Below, piece by piece: positions 51,652-60,139 of a stretch of 64,000 nucleotides of DNA. Within the stretch, counting starts at the first letter, position 1. Each line of letters opens with the position of its first letter. The notes below the pieces were generated by a model. The model saw only the letters and a list, made by a program, of their open reading frames with translations, was not told the DNA's origin and made no database searches. The stretch is from contig NZ_JAFICC010000001.1 of NCBI RefSeq assembly GCF_017833415.1, positions 434,001-498,000 on the forward strand, in the 5' to 3' direction. A program made the position numbers and the translations under genes. The DNA is from Flavobacterium sp. 1355 (lineage in GTDB: Bacteria > Bacteroidota > Bacteroidia > Flavobacteriales > Flavobacteriaceae).

Positions 51652-54060
51652 ATGAATAAAATTATTGTTTTTTTGCACCTGATGCTTGCCCTGTTTAGCA
51701 TCAGCATGGATTCTCAAACAAAAAAAAGTATAGACAGGAAAACTAAGTTTGACTACGACTGGAAGTTTAAATTGGGCGATCATCCTGATGCTTCGCATGT
51801 AAACTATAATGATGAAGGCTGGCGTAACCTTGACCTGCCCCACGACTGGAGCATTGAGGGTGCATTTGATGCCAAAAACCCAATGGGTAAAGATGGTGGC
51901 TATCTGCCGGCCGGCATTGGCTGGTATCGAAAAACAGTAAATATTCTGGCGGTGGACAAAGGTAAAAAACTGAGCCTTTATTTTGAAGGAGTTTACATGA
52001 ACTCCGAAGTGTTTATAAACGGTACATCGTTAGGAGTTAGGCCTTATGGTTTTTCATCATTCTCTTATGATATAACCCCCTATGTAAAATTTGGGCAAAA
52101 TAATGTTATTGCAGTACGTGTAGACAACTCACAGCAAAAAAATTGCCGATGGTACAGCGGCTCCGGCATTTACAGGCATGTTTGGCTCACGGCTACAAAT
52201 CCTGTGCATACAGATCCATGGGGTATAGCCATTAGTACACTCCAGACAGACGCCGAACAGGCTACTGTGAATGTAAAAGCCGTGTTGCAAAACGAAACTT
52301 CTTTACCTAAAAGTGTACAATTGGCTATCCAATTATATGACAGCAATAACAAAAAGGCCGGTAAAAAACAATTGTCTGTAAGTATGCCCTCCAATTCAAT
52401 TAAAGAATTTTCTGTTGATATTGCAGTTAAAACACCTAAATTTTGGTCGCCGGAGATGCCTTACTTATACAAGGCTGAGATAAGTATATTGGAAGGCAAA
52501 AATGTTGTTGATGAAATTTCACAATCATTCGGGATTCGGGCAATAGAATACAGCGCAGATAAAGGCTTTTTATTAAATGGCAAACAGACAAACATTAACG
52601 GAAGCTGTGTACACCACGATAATGGGGCATTAGGGGCTGCTGCCTATGACCGTGCCGAAATAAGAAAAGTAGCATTACTAAAATCAGCAGGTTTTAATGC
52701 GGTAAGGACCAGCCATAATCCGCCATCTGAGATATTTTTAAATGCCTGCGACAGTTTAGGTCTGTTGGTGATGGATGAGTCTTTTGATGGGTGGAGGGAG
52801 AAGAAAAATACATACGACTACTCCGTTTATTTTGATGCATGGTGGCAAAAAGATATTGAAGCCATGGTTTTAAGGGACCGGAACCACCCATCTATTGTTT
52901 TTTGGAGCACGGGCAATGAAATTATTGAGCGTAAATCGCCCGAAGCAGTAGAGACTGCCAAAAAGTTGGCCAGCCTGATACGAAAACTTGATCCTACACG
53001 CCCCGTAACTTCGGCTATGACCACCTGGGATGAAACCTGGGAAATATTTGATCCCTTATTTGCAGCGCATGATATAGGCGGTTATAATTATCAAATGCAC
53101 CATGCCGAAGAAGACCATAAAAGGGTTCCGAACCGTATAATTATACAAACAGAGTCTTTTCCAAGGGATGCTTTTAACAACTGGAAAGCGGTAAACGACC
53201 TCCCTTACGTTATAGGTGATTTTGTATGGACAGGCATGGATTACCTTGGCGAATCAAGTATCGGGAGGTATTACTACAAAGGTGAAATAGAAGGTCAACA
53301 CTGGCAAGCAGAATTTTTTCCATGGCACGGCTCTTATTGTGGCGATATAGATCTAATTGGCTGGAGAAAACCTATTTCTCACTATAGGGAGATCCTTTAC
53401 AGCAGCAGCAAAAAAATATACCTCGCTGTTAAGGAACCCGACGGTTATTATGGCGAAATTAAAGAAACAATGTGGTCTGTTTGGCCTACTTGGGAAAGCT
53501 GGACCTGGCCCGGGCACGAGGGCAAAAGTATTGAAGTCGAGGTATATTCTAATTATGATAAAGTGCGGCTTTATTGCAATGGTTCCTTAGTTGGTGAAAA
53601 GCCAACCACCCGAAGTGAAGAGTTTAAAGCCGTTTTTAAGATGCCCTACCTGCAAGGAGAATTAAAGGCTGTGGGTATGGTTAACGGTAAAGAAACAGAG
53701 ATAACGACATTGAAAACCGCAGGAGAAACAGCTAAAATAAAATTAAGCCCGGATAATACCACACTTAAAGCAGATGGGCAGGATCTTATTCATGTAATGG
53801 TCGAGCTTACCGATGCGCAGGGCATACCACAGCCTAATGCAGAAAACCAACTTACATTTGAGGTTACAGGCGCCGGGACTATTGCTGGTGTGGCAAACGC
53901 AAATTTAAAAGATATCGACCCCTATATCTCTACCCGCCATAAAGCCTGGAAAGGGCAGGCATTGTTGATTATAAAAAGCAAAAGGGAAAAAGGCACCATA
54001 CAGCTTAAAGTCACTTCGCCAGGTATACAAAGCCAAATTCTAACCTTAAAGTCAAAATAA
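51652..54060 (+). CDS. Glycoside hydrolase family 2 beta-galactosidase-like enzyme
   Basis: An 802-residue exported enzyme. The GH2 order is clear: a sugar-binding domain (about 30-180: LPHDWSIEGAFD, GIGWYRKTVNI), an immunoglobulin-like domain, and a TIM barrel with acid/base E in STGNEIIERK and nucleophile E in IIQTESFPRDAF. C-terminal DUF4982 and a further Ig-like domain follow (about 590-802). Its base composition is richer in G+C than neighbours, with codons such as GCC, CCC and CGC more frequent, hinting at transfer. Beta-galactosidase is the likeliest activity, but beta-glucuronidase or mannosidase are possible. Confidence 0.92.
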   Translation: MNKIIVFLHLMLALFSISMDSQTKKSIDRKTKFDYDWKFKLGDHPDASHVNYNDEGWRNLDLPHDWSIEGAFDAKNPMGKDGGYLPAGIGWYRKTVNILAVDKGKKLSLYFEGVYMNSEVFINGTSLGVRPYGFSSFSYDITPYVKFGQNNVIAVRVDNSQQKNCRWYSGSGIYRHVWLTATNPVHTDPWGIAISTLQTDAEQATVNVKAVLQNETSLPKSVQLAIQLYDSNNKKAGKKQLSVSMPSNSIKEFSVDIAVKTPKFWSPEMPYLYKAEISILEGKNVVDEISQSFGIRAIEYSADKGFLLNGKQTNINGSCVHHDNGALGAAAYDRAEIRKVALLKSAGFNAVRTSHNPPSEIFLNACDSLGLLVMDESFDGWREKKNTYDYSVYFDAWWQKDIEAMVLRDRNHPSIVFWSTGNEIIERKSPEAVETAKKLASLIRKLDPTRPVTSAMTTWDETWEIFDPLFAAHDIGGYNYQMHHAEEDHKRVPNRIIIQTESFPRDAFNNWKAVNDLPYVIGDFVWTGMDYLGESSIGRYYYKGEIEGQHWQAEFFPWHGSYCGDIDLIGWRKPISHYREILYSSSKKIYLAVKEPDGYYGEIKETMWSVWPTWESWTWPGHEGKSIEVEVYSNYDKVRLYCNGSLVGEKPTTRSEEFKAVFKMPYLQGELKAVGMVNGKETEITTLKTAGETAKIKLSPDNTTLKADGQDLIHVMVELTDAQGIPQPNAENQLTFEVTGAGTIAGVANANLKDIDPYISTRHKAWKGQALLIIKSKREKGTIQLKVTSPGIQSQILTLKSK

Positions 54061-54120
54061 AATCAAAAACGAAAACAAAAAAAATATAATATATTGATTA
54101 ATATTTTTTAAATAAAAAAA

Positions 54121-54146
54121 GGCGCCAATTGAAGACAATTGGCGCC
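54121..54146. terminator. Terminator after the GH2 gene (dispersed hairpin copy)
   Basis: An 11-bp GC-rich stem (GGCGCCAATTG and its complement) with an AAGA loop, preceded by seven A and followed by four T bases. Its core is the exact reverse complement of the hairpin at 63419-63442. The rest of the 330-bp gap before the response regulator has no supported gene. Confidence 0.85.
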
Positions 54147-54390
54147 TTTTGGCTGTAGTGACCTCTTTATATGTCTTAAATATTTTGGTTTGTGCTAAGG
54201 TAGTGTGCTGCCCAAAAGTTATGTTATACAATTTAAAGTAATCATTACCCAACTACAATGTAATTAGGGTATGAGCGATTATTTCTATGAATGTCAAATA
54301 AATAAAATCCACATATTTTAAGATTAATGCTTTGTCTAAATTTTATTAAGTATTTATATAGTACTTTTGGAAATTATAAAGCGCTTCAAT

Positions 54391-54900
54391 ATGACAAGTC
54401 CTAAAAATTCAACCGTAACTTCTAATAACCTGGAAGAAAATGAGCCATTAAAAATTATACTGGCCGAAGATGATCAGGATGATCAGGAATTATTTATGGA
54501 AGCGCTGAATGCAACAGAAGTCCCTTCTGAAGTTATTACAGTAGAAAACGGAGAGGAATTGTTGAACACCCTGAAAGATCCGGCTGAACCAAATCCAGAT
54601 ATTGTTTTTATAGATATCAATATGCCCGTTAAAGGAGGTAAAGAGGCACTTGCAGAAATAAAGAGTGATGAAGAACTTAAGGAGATTCCTGCAGTTATGC
54701 TCTCCACATCCAATCATCCTCAAGATATTGAGGAGACTTTTAACAAGGGAGCAAACCTATATGTACAAAAACCAAGTTCCTTTACCGGTTTTATCCTCAT
54801 TCTAAAAAAAGTATTCGTTCTCCACTGGACAAAAGCTTTGATGAATCCGGTAAAAAATATATTTTTTGTTTCTGAAAAGAATATTTCTCATAAGGATTAA
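54391..54900 (+). CDS. Single-domain response regulator
   Basis: A 169-residue CheY-like receiver with no output domain. The ATG at 54391 (MTSPKNS) is chosen; a TTG at 54367 would add eight residues. Acidic residues D27-D28 lie in LAEDDQDD, the phospho-acceptor D75 in FIDINMPVKGG, the switch residue in LSTSNHP and the conserved lysine K127 in YVQKPSSF. A short N-terminal extension (about 18 residues) precedes the receiver. No histidine kinase gene is nearby, so it is an orphan in this window. Confidence 0.92.
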   Translation: MTSPKNSTVTSNNLEENEPLKIILAEDDQDDQELFMEALNATEVPSEVITVENGEELLNTLKDPAEPNPDIVFIDINMPVKGGKEALAEIKSDEELKEIPAVMLSTSNHPQDIEETFNKGANLYVQKPSSFTGFILILKKVFVLHWTKALMNPVKNIFFVSEKNISHKD

Positions 54901-55116
54901 ATAATAGTCTTTCTCTTGCGTATGATAATTAGATACGCTTTTCTATTTATTGGTGAATCAGTGTGCTTGCCGATAGCATTTTCTTTTCCAATAGAAAATC
55001 TCTTTAAGCCTCAATTAAACCTCTAATTTTTCTACAATGGGGGTGTCTTTGAGATGCAGAATTATATTAATGTAAAATAAAAAACTCAATTTCAGTAACT
55101 TCTCATTTTAAAGTGG

Positions 55117-55124
55117 TACATTTG
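55117..55124 (+). promoter_or_regulatory. -7 box of the cold-shock gene
   Basis: TACATTTG matches the Bacteroidota -7 consensus. It ends 19 bp ahead of the csp ATG, giving a very short 5' leader in contrast to the long cspA leaders of enterobacteria. Confidence 0.55.
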
Positions 55125-55143
55125 AGCAATTAAATACATTAAA

Positions 55144-55335
55144 ATGCAAGAAGGTACAGTAAAATTTTTCAATGAAGAAAAAGGATTCGGATTTATAACT
55201 CCAAGTAATGGAGGAAACGAAGTTTTTGTTCATGTTTCAGGTCTATCAGAAAACATTCGTGAAAACGATGAAGTACGATATGACATCGAAGAAGGCCGCA
55301 GAGGTCCAAACGCAGTAAACGTAGTAATAGCATAA
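55144..55335 (+). CDS. Cold-shock domain protein (CspA family)
   Basis: A 63-residue single-domain nucleic-acid-binding protein. Both RNA-binding motifs are present: KGFGFI (RNP1, about 14-19) and VFVHVSGL (RNP2, about 28-35). The standard start MQEGTVKFFN is intact. It acts as an RNA chaperone in the cytoplasm. It is followed by a terminator at 55358-55386 and stands alone. It is a short member of the CspA family. Confidence 0.97.
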   Translation: MQEGTVKFFNEEKGFGFITPSNGGNEVFVHVSGLSENIRENDEVRYDIEEGRRGPNAVNVVIA

Positions 55336-55357
55336 TATACTATAACAGTTAACTTAA

Positions 55358-55386
55358 AAAAGGCATCTGCTCAGCAGATGCCTTTT
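55358..55386 (+). terminator. Terminator after the cold-shock gene
   Basis: GGCATCTG and CAGATGCC pair around a 5-nt loop, with A and T tracts on both sides. The remaining bases up to 55650 contain no gene that I can support. Confidence 0.85.
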
Positions 55387-55650
55387 ATTGTTTATATAAT
55401 GGTGTAATATTGATTTTTCTTAATAATACATAACCAATGACTATAAATTTAAATTGTCCGATTTTAAACGTTATTGGGATCGACGAATTGTTCAATAGAA
55501 ATTATAGTTATTGAAATTTGTTTCAGATGTAAAATAGTGATTTTCGCAAATCAGGGATGATTAAAGAAACAAACTATATAGGAAGTATAATATGAAATGC
55601 TGCTCCTACATTCTCTTTGTGGCAAAAAAAGCAGCTACATGTAATAGACA

Positions 55651-56064
55651 CTATAGATCTGATTCAAGTTCTTTAAAAGCGTTTTTAATAAATCCTTCCT
55701 TATCAGCATTCATCTGTGCCAGTAACTCCTTTCTTTTTTCAGGAATGTCGGTATATTTTTCCGCCCAAAGATTAATTTCAACAATTATTGGAATTAAATC
55801 CATTCCTTTCTGTGTCAATTGATATAATACTTTAGCTTTACTGTCTGGATGCCCCAGTTTCTGAATAATTCCGTTTTCTTCCAATGAAAGCAGTCGGGCA
55901 GCTAAAATGTTAGTTGCTATCTTTTCATCAGATTTGGCCAATTCGCCATAGGTACATTTTTTTTTAAGCATTAAATCCCTCACAATCAACAGCGACCACT
56001 TGTCACCAAAGGCTTCAAGTGAAAAACTTACCGGGCAGTCTGATCTCTTTTTTTGAGTTTTCAT
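55651..56064 (-). CDS. HxlR-family transcriptional regulator
   Basis: A 137-residue winged-helix regulator. The HxlR signature is present: CPVSFSLEAFGDKWSLLIVRDLM near the N-terminus, followed by YGELAKSDEKIATNILAARLLSLEENGIIQK. A cysteine at the start (RSDCPVS) is the usual redox- or electrophile-sensing residue. It is transcribed divergently from an SDR gene, with two identical palindromes in the 102-bp gap, so it most likely represses both and releases them on oxidation or electrophile binding. Confidence 0.95.
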   Translation of the reverse strand: MKTQKKRSDCPVSFSLEAFGDKWSLLIVRDLMLKKKCTYGELAKSDEKIATNILAARLLSLEENGIIQKLGHPDSKAKVLYQLTQKGMDLIPIIVEINLWAEKYTDIPEKRKELLAQMNADKEGFIKNAFKELESDL

Positions 56065-56081
56065 AAAATAAACATAAAATC

Positions 56082-56098
56082 ACTTGCGTTTTGCAAGT
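56082..56098. promoter_or_regulatory. HxlR operator 1
   Basis: ACTTGCGTTTTGCAAGT, a perfect 6-bp inverted repeat with a 5-bp spacer, 18 bp ahead of the HxlR start. It overlaps the -33 region of the SDR promoter. Confidence 0.7.
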
Positions 56099-56116
56099 AA
56101 ATGTTTTTATATTTGT

Positions 56117-56133
56117 ACTTGCAATTTGCAAGC
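56117..56133. promoter_or_regulatory. HxlR operator 2
   Basis: ACTTGCAATTTGCAAGC, the second copy, 35 bp from the first centre to centre. It lies just after a TATATTTG -7 box (56108-56115) and 33 bp ahead of the SDR start, a repressor position. Confidence 0.7.
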
Positions 56134-56166
56134 AAATATACAAATAATAATTTAAGCTAAGAAATA

Positions 56167-56934
56167 ATGGAATTAAAAGAAAAAACAATATTGATTACCG
56201 GTGGTTCTGCCGGAATCGGATTAGAGGCTGCCAAACAATTTATTGAAGAAGGAGCTAAAGTAATTATTACAGGAAGAGATCAGAAAAAATTAGATCTTGC
56301 CAAAAAAATGTATCCATCCATTACGACCATTAAAAGTGATGCGTCCAGCCGGGAAGCTGCGGTTGCTTTGTACAATCAAATTAATGAAATGGGTGGAATA
56401 GATGTACTTTATAACAATGCCGGAATTATGAATGGACAGGATAATTTAGGTTTCAGTAATTCAAAACATTTTGAGAAAGCTGCCATAGAAATTAATACTA
56501 ACTACTTAGGAGTTATTCTCTTAAATGACCTTTTTCTGGATATGCTTAAAAGTAGAAAAGAAGCAGCTATTATCAATACATCATCGATATTGAGTTACAC
56601 GCCATCTAATCTTGTACCAACTTATTCAGCATCAAAAGCTGCGGTACGTTTTTATACCGAAGCATTACGAGATCATTTACAGATAATTGGAAGCACCATA
56701 AAAATATTTGAATTATTGCCACCGTTGGTAAAAACAAATATGTCTGAGGGAATGGAAGGTAAATCGATAACACCAGATGTGCTAATTGATGCTTTGATAA
56801 AAGGATTAAAAAACAATACGTACACTATCCGTGTTGGCGATACAAAAGCGATTTATCTGTTAAATAGATTTTTACCAAAGTTAGCTTACAAGTTATTGAA
56901 TCATAAAGGTATTACAGCCAGATTGCAATCTTAA
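56167..56934 (+). CDS. SDR-family oxidoreductase (DltE-like)
   Basis: A 255-residue short-chain dehydrogenase. The cofactor motif TGGSAGIG is at residues 11-18 and NNAGIMNG follows. The active-site serine lies in TSSILSY with Y-x3-K in TYSASKAAVRFY. The C-terminal KNNTYTIRVGDTKAIYLLNRFLPK places it in the DltE/uncharacterised-oxidoreductase group. It is divergent from the HxlR gene and should be induced when that repressor is inactivated. Detoxification of an electrophile is likely; the substrate is unknown. Confidence 0.92.
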   Translation: MELKEKTILITGGSAGIGLEAAKQFIEEGAKVIITGRDQKKLDLAKKMYPSITTIKSDASSREAAVALYNQINEMGGIDVLYNNAGIMNGQDNLGFSNSKHFEKAAIEINTNYLGVILLNDLFLDMLKSRKEAAIINTSSILSYTPSNLVPTYSASKAAVRFYTEALRDHLQIIGSTIKIFELLPPLVKTNMSEGMEGKSITPDVLIDALIKGLKNNTYTIRVGDTKAIYLLNRFLPKLAYKLLNHKGITARLQS

Positions 56935-56965
56935 TTTGTATAAAAATATTTAACTAAACATAAAA

Positions 56966-56978
56966 TGAACAGTGTTCA
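56966..56978. promoter_or_regulatory. TetR operator upstream of tetR
   Basis: TGAAC-AGT-GTTCA, a perfect 5-bp inverted repeat (extended to ATGAACAGTGTTCAT). It lies between the -33 and -7 regions of the tetR gene, whose TACCTTTG box is at 56989-56996. The same form recurs at 57664-57676. Confidence 0.75.
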
Positions 56979-57025
56979 TTTTATTTTATACCTTTGTGCT
57001 TAGTAAGCCTGGAAAAGAAATAAGT

Positions 57026-57643
57026 ATGAGTATAGTTGATAGAAAAGCAAGAGAAAAAGAAGCTTTAAAAGCCCTTATATTAAAAGGTGCTAAAAAGCTT
57101 TTTGTTGAAAAAGGAATTGAACAGACTACCATAAGAAACATTGCTGAAGAAATTAACTACAGTGTAGGCACTGTGTATGTTTATTTTAAAGATAAAAACG
57201 ATATTCTCCATGATCTTCATACAATAGGTTTTGAGGAATTAGATAATTATTTTATGGAGTTATATACTATAGAAGATCCGAAGGAAAGATTAAAGAAAAT
57301 GGGGTTTACCTATATCAAATTTGCCATAGAAAATTCTGAAATGTACGATTTGATGTTTAATCTAAAAGCTCCAATAGAATTCCTGAAAGACTCCGAGAAT
57401 GAAGAGTGGGATGAAGGATGTACAGCATTTGGATTAGTGAAAAAAACTATTGAAGAATGTATTAACAAAGGTCATTTTAAAGGTCATAACGTAGAACCAT
57501 TGGCATTTATGGTTTGGAGTTTGGTACATGGTATGTGCTGTCTGGAAATTCACCAGAGAATTAAAAACGTAAATTTTACGAACCCGGATACCATTTTGTA
57601 CGACGGATACAATGAATATTTGAAAATGATCGAAAAGCTTTAA
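57026..57643 (+). CDS. TetR-family repressor of the efflux operon
   Basis: A 205-residue TetR regulator. The ATG at 57026 (MSIVDRKAREKEALKALILKG) is chosen over a longer frame starting at 56972 inside the operator. The helix-turn-helix is GIEQTTIRNIAEEINYSVGTVYVYFKDK (about 30-57). The C-terminal domain (TetR_C, about 80-205) binds the unknown inducer. Identical TGAAC-N3-GTTCA operators before this gene and before the TolC gene show that it controls itself and the RND pump. Confidence 0.94.
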   Translation: MSIVDRKAREKEALKALILKGAKKLFVEKGIEQTTIRNIAEEINYSVGTVYVYFKDKNDILHDLHTIGFEELDNYFMELYTIEDPKERLKKMGFTYIKFAIENSEMYDLMFNLKAPIEFLKDSENEEWDEGCTAFGLVKKTIEECINKGHFKGHNVEPLAFMVWSLVHGMCCLEIHQRIKNVNFTNPDTILYDGYNEYLKMIEKL

Positions 57644-57663
57644 AAATTTTTTAACCAAAAAAA

Positions 57664-57676
57664 TGAACGATGTTCA
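57664..57676. promoter_or_regulatory. TetR operator upstream of the efflux operon
   Basis: TGAAC-GAT-GTTCA lies 20 bp after the tetR stop and 23 bp ahead of the TolC-like gene. It has the same arms as the operator at 56966-56978. Confidence 0.75.
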
Positions 57677-57698
57677 AATTATAAACAATGTATAATAG

Positions 57699-59030
57699 AT
57701 GAAAATTAAACTAACTTTTGCATTACTCTGTCTAGGATATTTAGGGTATGCACAAAATAAGCTCGAAAGTTATATACAGACTGGCTTAAAAAATAACGAA
57801 GTAATCAGGCAGCATAATTTTGACATCAATAAAAGCATGTATGCCTTAAAAGAAGCACAAGCTTTATTTTATCCAACAGTTTCCTTAAACGCAAATTACA
57901 CCAAAGCAGATGGCGGAAGGACAATCGATATTCCCATTGGAGATATGCTGAATCCGGTGTACAACACTTTAAATCAGATTACCAATTCTAACGCTTTTCC
58001 AATATTAGAAAATCAGTCGGTTTTGATAAATCCGGATAATTTTTATGATGCTAAAATTCATACTACGATGCCATTGCTGAATTTTGAAATTATTTATAAT
58101 AAAAGAATCAAAACCCAGCAGACTACACTTCAAAAAATAGAACTCGAAATCTACCAAAGAGAGTTAGTAAAGGAAATTAAAATTGCCTATTACAAATACC
58201 TGCAGTCGGTTGAAGGAATTAAGATTTATGAAGACGCTTTGGCTTTGGTAAAAGAAAATCAAAGGGTAAATCAGGCTTTATTTAGAAATGAAAAAATAAA
58301 CAGGACTGCCGTTTTACGAAGCGATAATGAGGTAATCCGCATTCAGGCCAATTTAGAAACCGCCCAACAAACCAGTAATAATGCCAGATCGTATTTTAAT
58401 TTTTTATTGAATCAAAAACTTGATACCGCAATAGAAACGGATGAGAATGAAGCAGCTCCAATAGAAGTCTTTTCAGAAAATACCCAAAATAGAGAAGAAC
58501 TGCAAAAGCTGATGCAGGCCAAAGAAATCAATGAAAATGTTAGCAAGCTGACCAACTCATACTGGCTGCCAAAAGTAAATGGCTTTGCTGATTTTGGAAT
58601 TCAGGATTTTGATTTTGAAGTTGATAAGCAATCACGCTATTATTTTGCCGGTGTGGGTTTAGAGTGGAATATTTTTTCGGGAAATAAAAACAAGTATAAA
58701 TTGAAACAAGTCGAAGAGGATCAGAAAAAAATAAGTTCCCAGACTGATAATGTCAAACAGCAATTACTGCTTCAGTTTCAGGTTTCACAGAACAATCTAA
58801 AATCGGCCTTGGAGCAGTTCTATGCAGATAAAAATCAAAAACAGTCGGCCAAAAAATACAACGACGATATTACCAAACTATACAAAGAAGGTCAGGCGAT
58901 TTATATAGAGCTTCTGGATGCACAGAACCAATGGGTAAATGCACAGCTTAATACCAATATTTCGCTTTATAATTCCTGGATTGCTTTTGCAGAATTAGAA
59001 AGAGCCAACGCCACTTTTACTTTTAACTAA
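57699..59030 (+). CDS. TolC-family outer-membrane efflux protein
   Basis: A 443-residue outer-membrane channel subunit (signal peptide ending near GYAQN). Two TolC repeats are visible, each with long coiled-coil helices (KEIKIAYYKYLQSVEGIKIYEDALALVKENQR, and KQQLLLQFQVSQNNLKSALEQFYADKNQK near the C-terminus). It is the first gene of the efflux operon and joins the adaptor and RND pump into a tripartite exporter. It is controlled by the upstream TetR. Substrate unknown. Confidence 0.94.
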   Translation: MKIKLTFALLCLGYLGYAQNKLESYIQTGLKNNEVIRQHNFDINKSMYALKEAQALFYPTVSLNANYTKADGGRTIDIPIGDMLNPVYNTLNQITNSNAFPILENQSVLINPDNFYDAKIHTTMPLLNFEIIYNKRIKTQQTTLQKIELEIYQRELVKEIKIAYYKYLQSVEGIKIYEDALALVKENQRVNQALFRNEKINRTAVLRSDNEVIRIQANLETAQQTSNNARSYFNFLLNQKLDTAIETDENEAAPIEVFSENTQNREELQKLMQAKEINENVSKLTNSYWLPKVNGFADFGIQDFDFEVDKQSRYYFAGVGLEWNIFSGNKNKYKLKQVEEDQKKISSQTDNVKQQLLLQFQVSQNNLKSALEQFYADKNQKQSAKKYNDDITKLYKEGQAIYIELLDAQNQWVNAQLNTNISLYNSWIAFAELERANATFTFN

Positions 59031-59042
59031 AAACAAAAAATA

Positions 59043-60131
59043 ATGAAATCAACGATTCAAAAATACCTAAAAGGCAGTTTTATACCAGATAGTAGAAAAA
59101 GCCTGATTATATTGCTTGTTTTATCGCTTTTTTGCGCCTGTAAAGAAGAAAAAAAAGAAAAATCACCCTTTGAAACCGCAGATGTTATTCCGATTAAAAT
59201 AGCCTCAGTTCAATCTTTGGCGCTTAATAATACCATAAGTGCATCAGGTTTAGTAACAACAGAAAATCAGGCAAATTACGGGTTTAAAATCGGAGGCATC
59301 ATCAATCGTATTTATGTAGAAGAAGGACAGTTTTTTAAGAAAGGACAGCTTTTGGCATCATTGGACGAAACAGAAATTAATGCCGGTTTAAACCAAACCG
59401 ATTTGAATCTCAAAAAGTACGAACGTGATTATAAACGAGCAGATAATTTGTACAAAGACAGTGTTTATACATTAGAACAGCTTCAGAATACAAAAACAGG
59501 CCTTGACATTGCTAGAAAACAGAAAGATGCTGTTGCTTTTAATGCACGTTATTCTAAAATTTATGCTGCTGCGGATGGTTTTGTTTCGAAGAAAATAGCA
59601 AGTGAAGGAGAAGTAGTCGGTGCAGGATCGCCAATTCTGGCTATAAATGAAACTAGCCAAAACAATAATTATCTGCTAAAAGTAGGATTGACAGACAAAG
59701 AATGGGCCACGATAAAAGTAGGGCAGAAAGCCACTGTAACGCTTGACGGTTATCCTGACGAAAAATTTGGCGCTTTTATTTTTAGAAAATCGCAGGCGGC
59801 AGATGCAGCATTGGGTTCTTTTCAGGTCGAATTAAAACTGAGCCTTAAGAAAAGTAAACCAGCAGTCGGAATGTTTGGAAAAGCCGAAATAAAAGCAGAA
59901 CACTCAGAAGATTTTATGATCATTCCATACAATTCACTTATTGAAGCAGACGGAAACAAAGCGTTTGTTTTTATTGTAGAGAATAACAAAGTAAAACGCC
60001 AGCCGGTAACAATTAATAAATTTGAGAACAATAAAGTATTCATAGAAGAAGGTCTTCAGAAAACAGATCAAATCGTAATCTCCAACAGTGCTTATCTCAA
60101 CGAACAATCAACCATCAAGATCATTAAATAA
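59043..60131 (+). CDS. Efflux RND periplasmic adaptor subunit
   Basis: A 362-residue lipoprotein-type adaptor (lipobox-like LFCACKEE near residue 33). The biotinyl-lipoyl domain (KIGGIINRIYVEEGQFFKKGQLLASLDETE, about 80-115) and the hairpin helices (NLKKYERDYKRADNLYKDSVYTLEQLQ) follow. A beta-barrel and membrane-proximal part (VGMFGKAEIKAEH, about 275-362) complete it. It would bridge the TolC channel and the RND pump. It begins 12 bp after the TolC gene. Confidence 0.95.
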   Translation: MKSTIQKYLKGSFIPDSRKSLIILLVLSLFCACKEEKKEKSPFETADVIPIKIASVQSLALNNTISASGLVTTENQANYGFKIGGIINRIYVEEGQFFKKGQLLASLDETEINAGLNQTDLNLKKYERDYKRADNLYKDSVYTLEQLQNTKTGLDIARKQKDAVAFNARYSKIYAAADGFVSKKIASEGEVVGAGSPILAINETSQNNNYLLKVGLTDKEWATIKVGQKATVTLDGYPDEKFGAFIFRKSQAADAALGSFQVELKLSLKKSKPAVGMFGKAEIKAEHSEDFMIIPYNSLIEADGNKAFVFIVENNKVKRQPVTINKFENNKVFIEEGLQKTDQIVISNSAYLNEQSTIKIIK

Positions 60132-60139
60132 TCACTATC

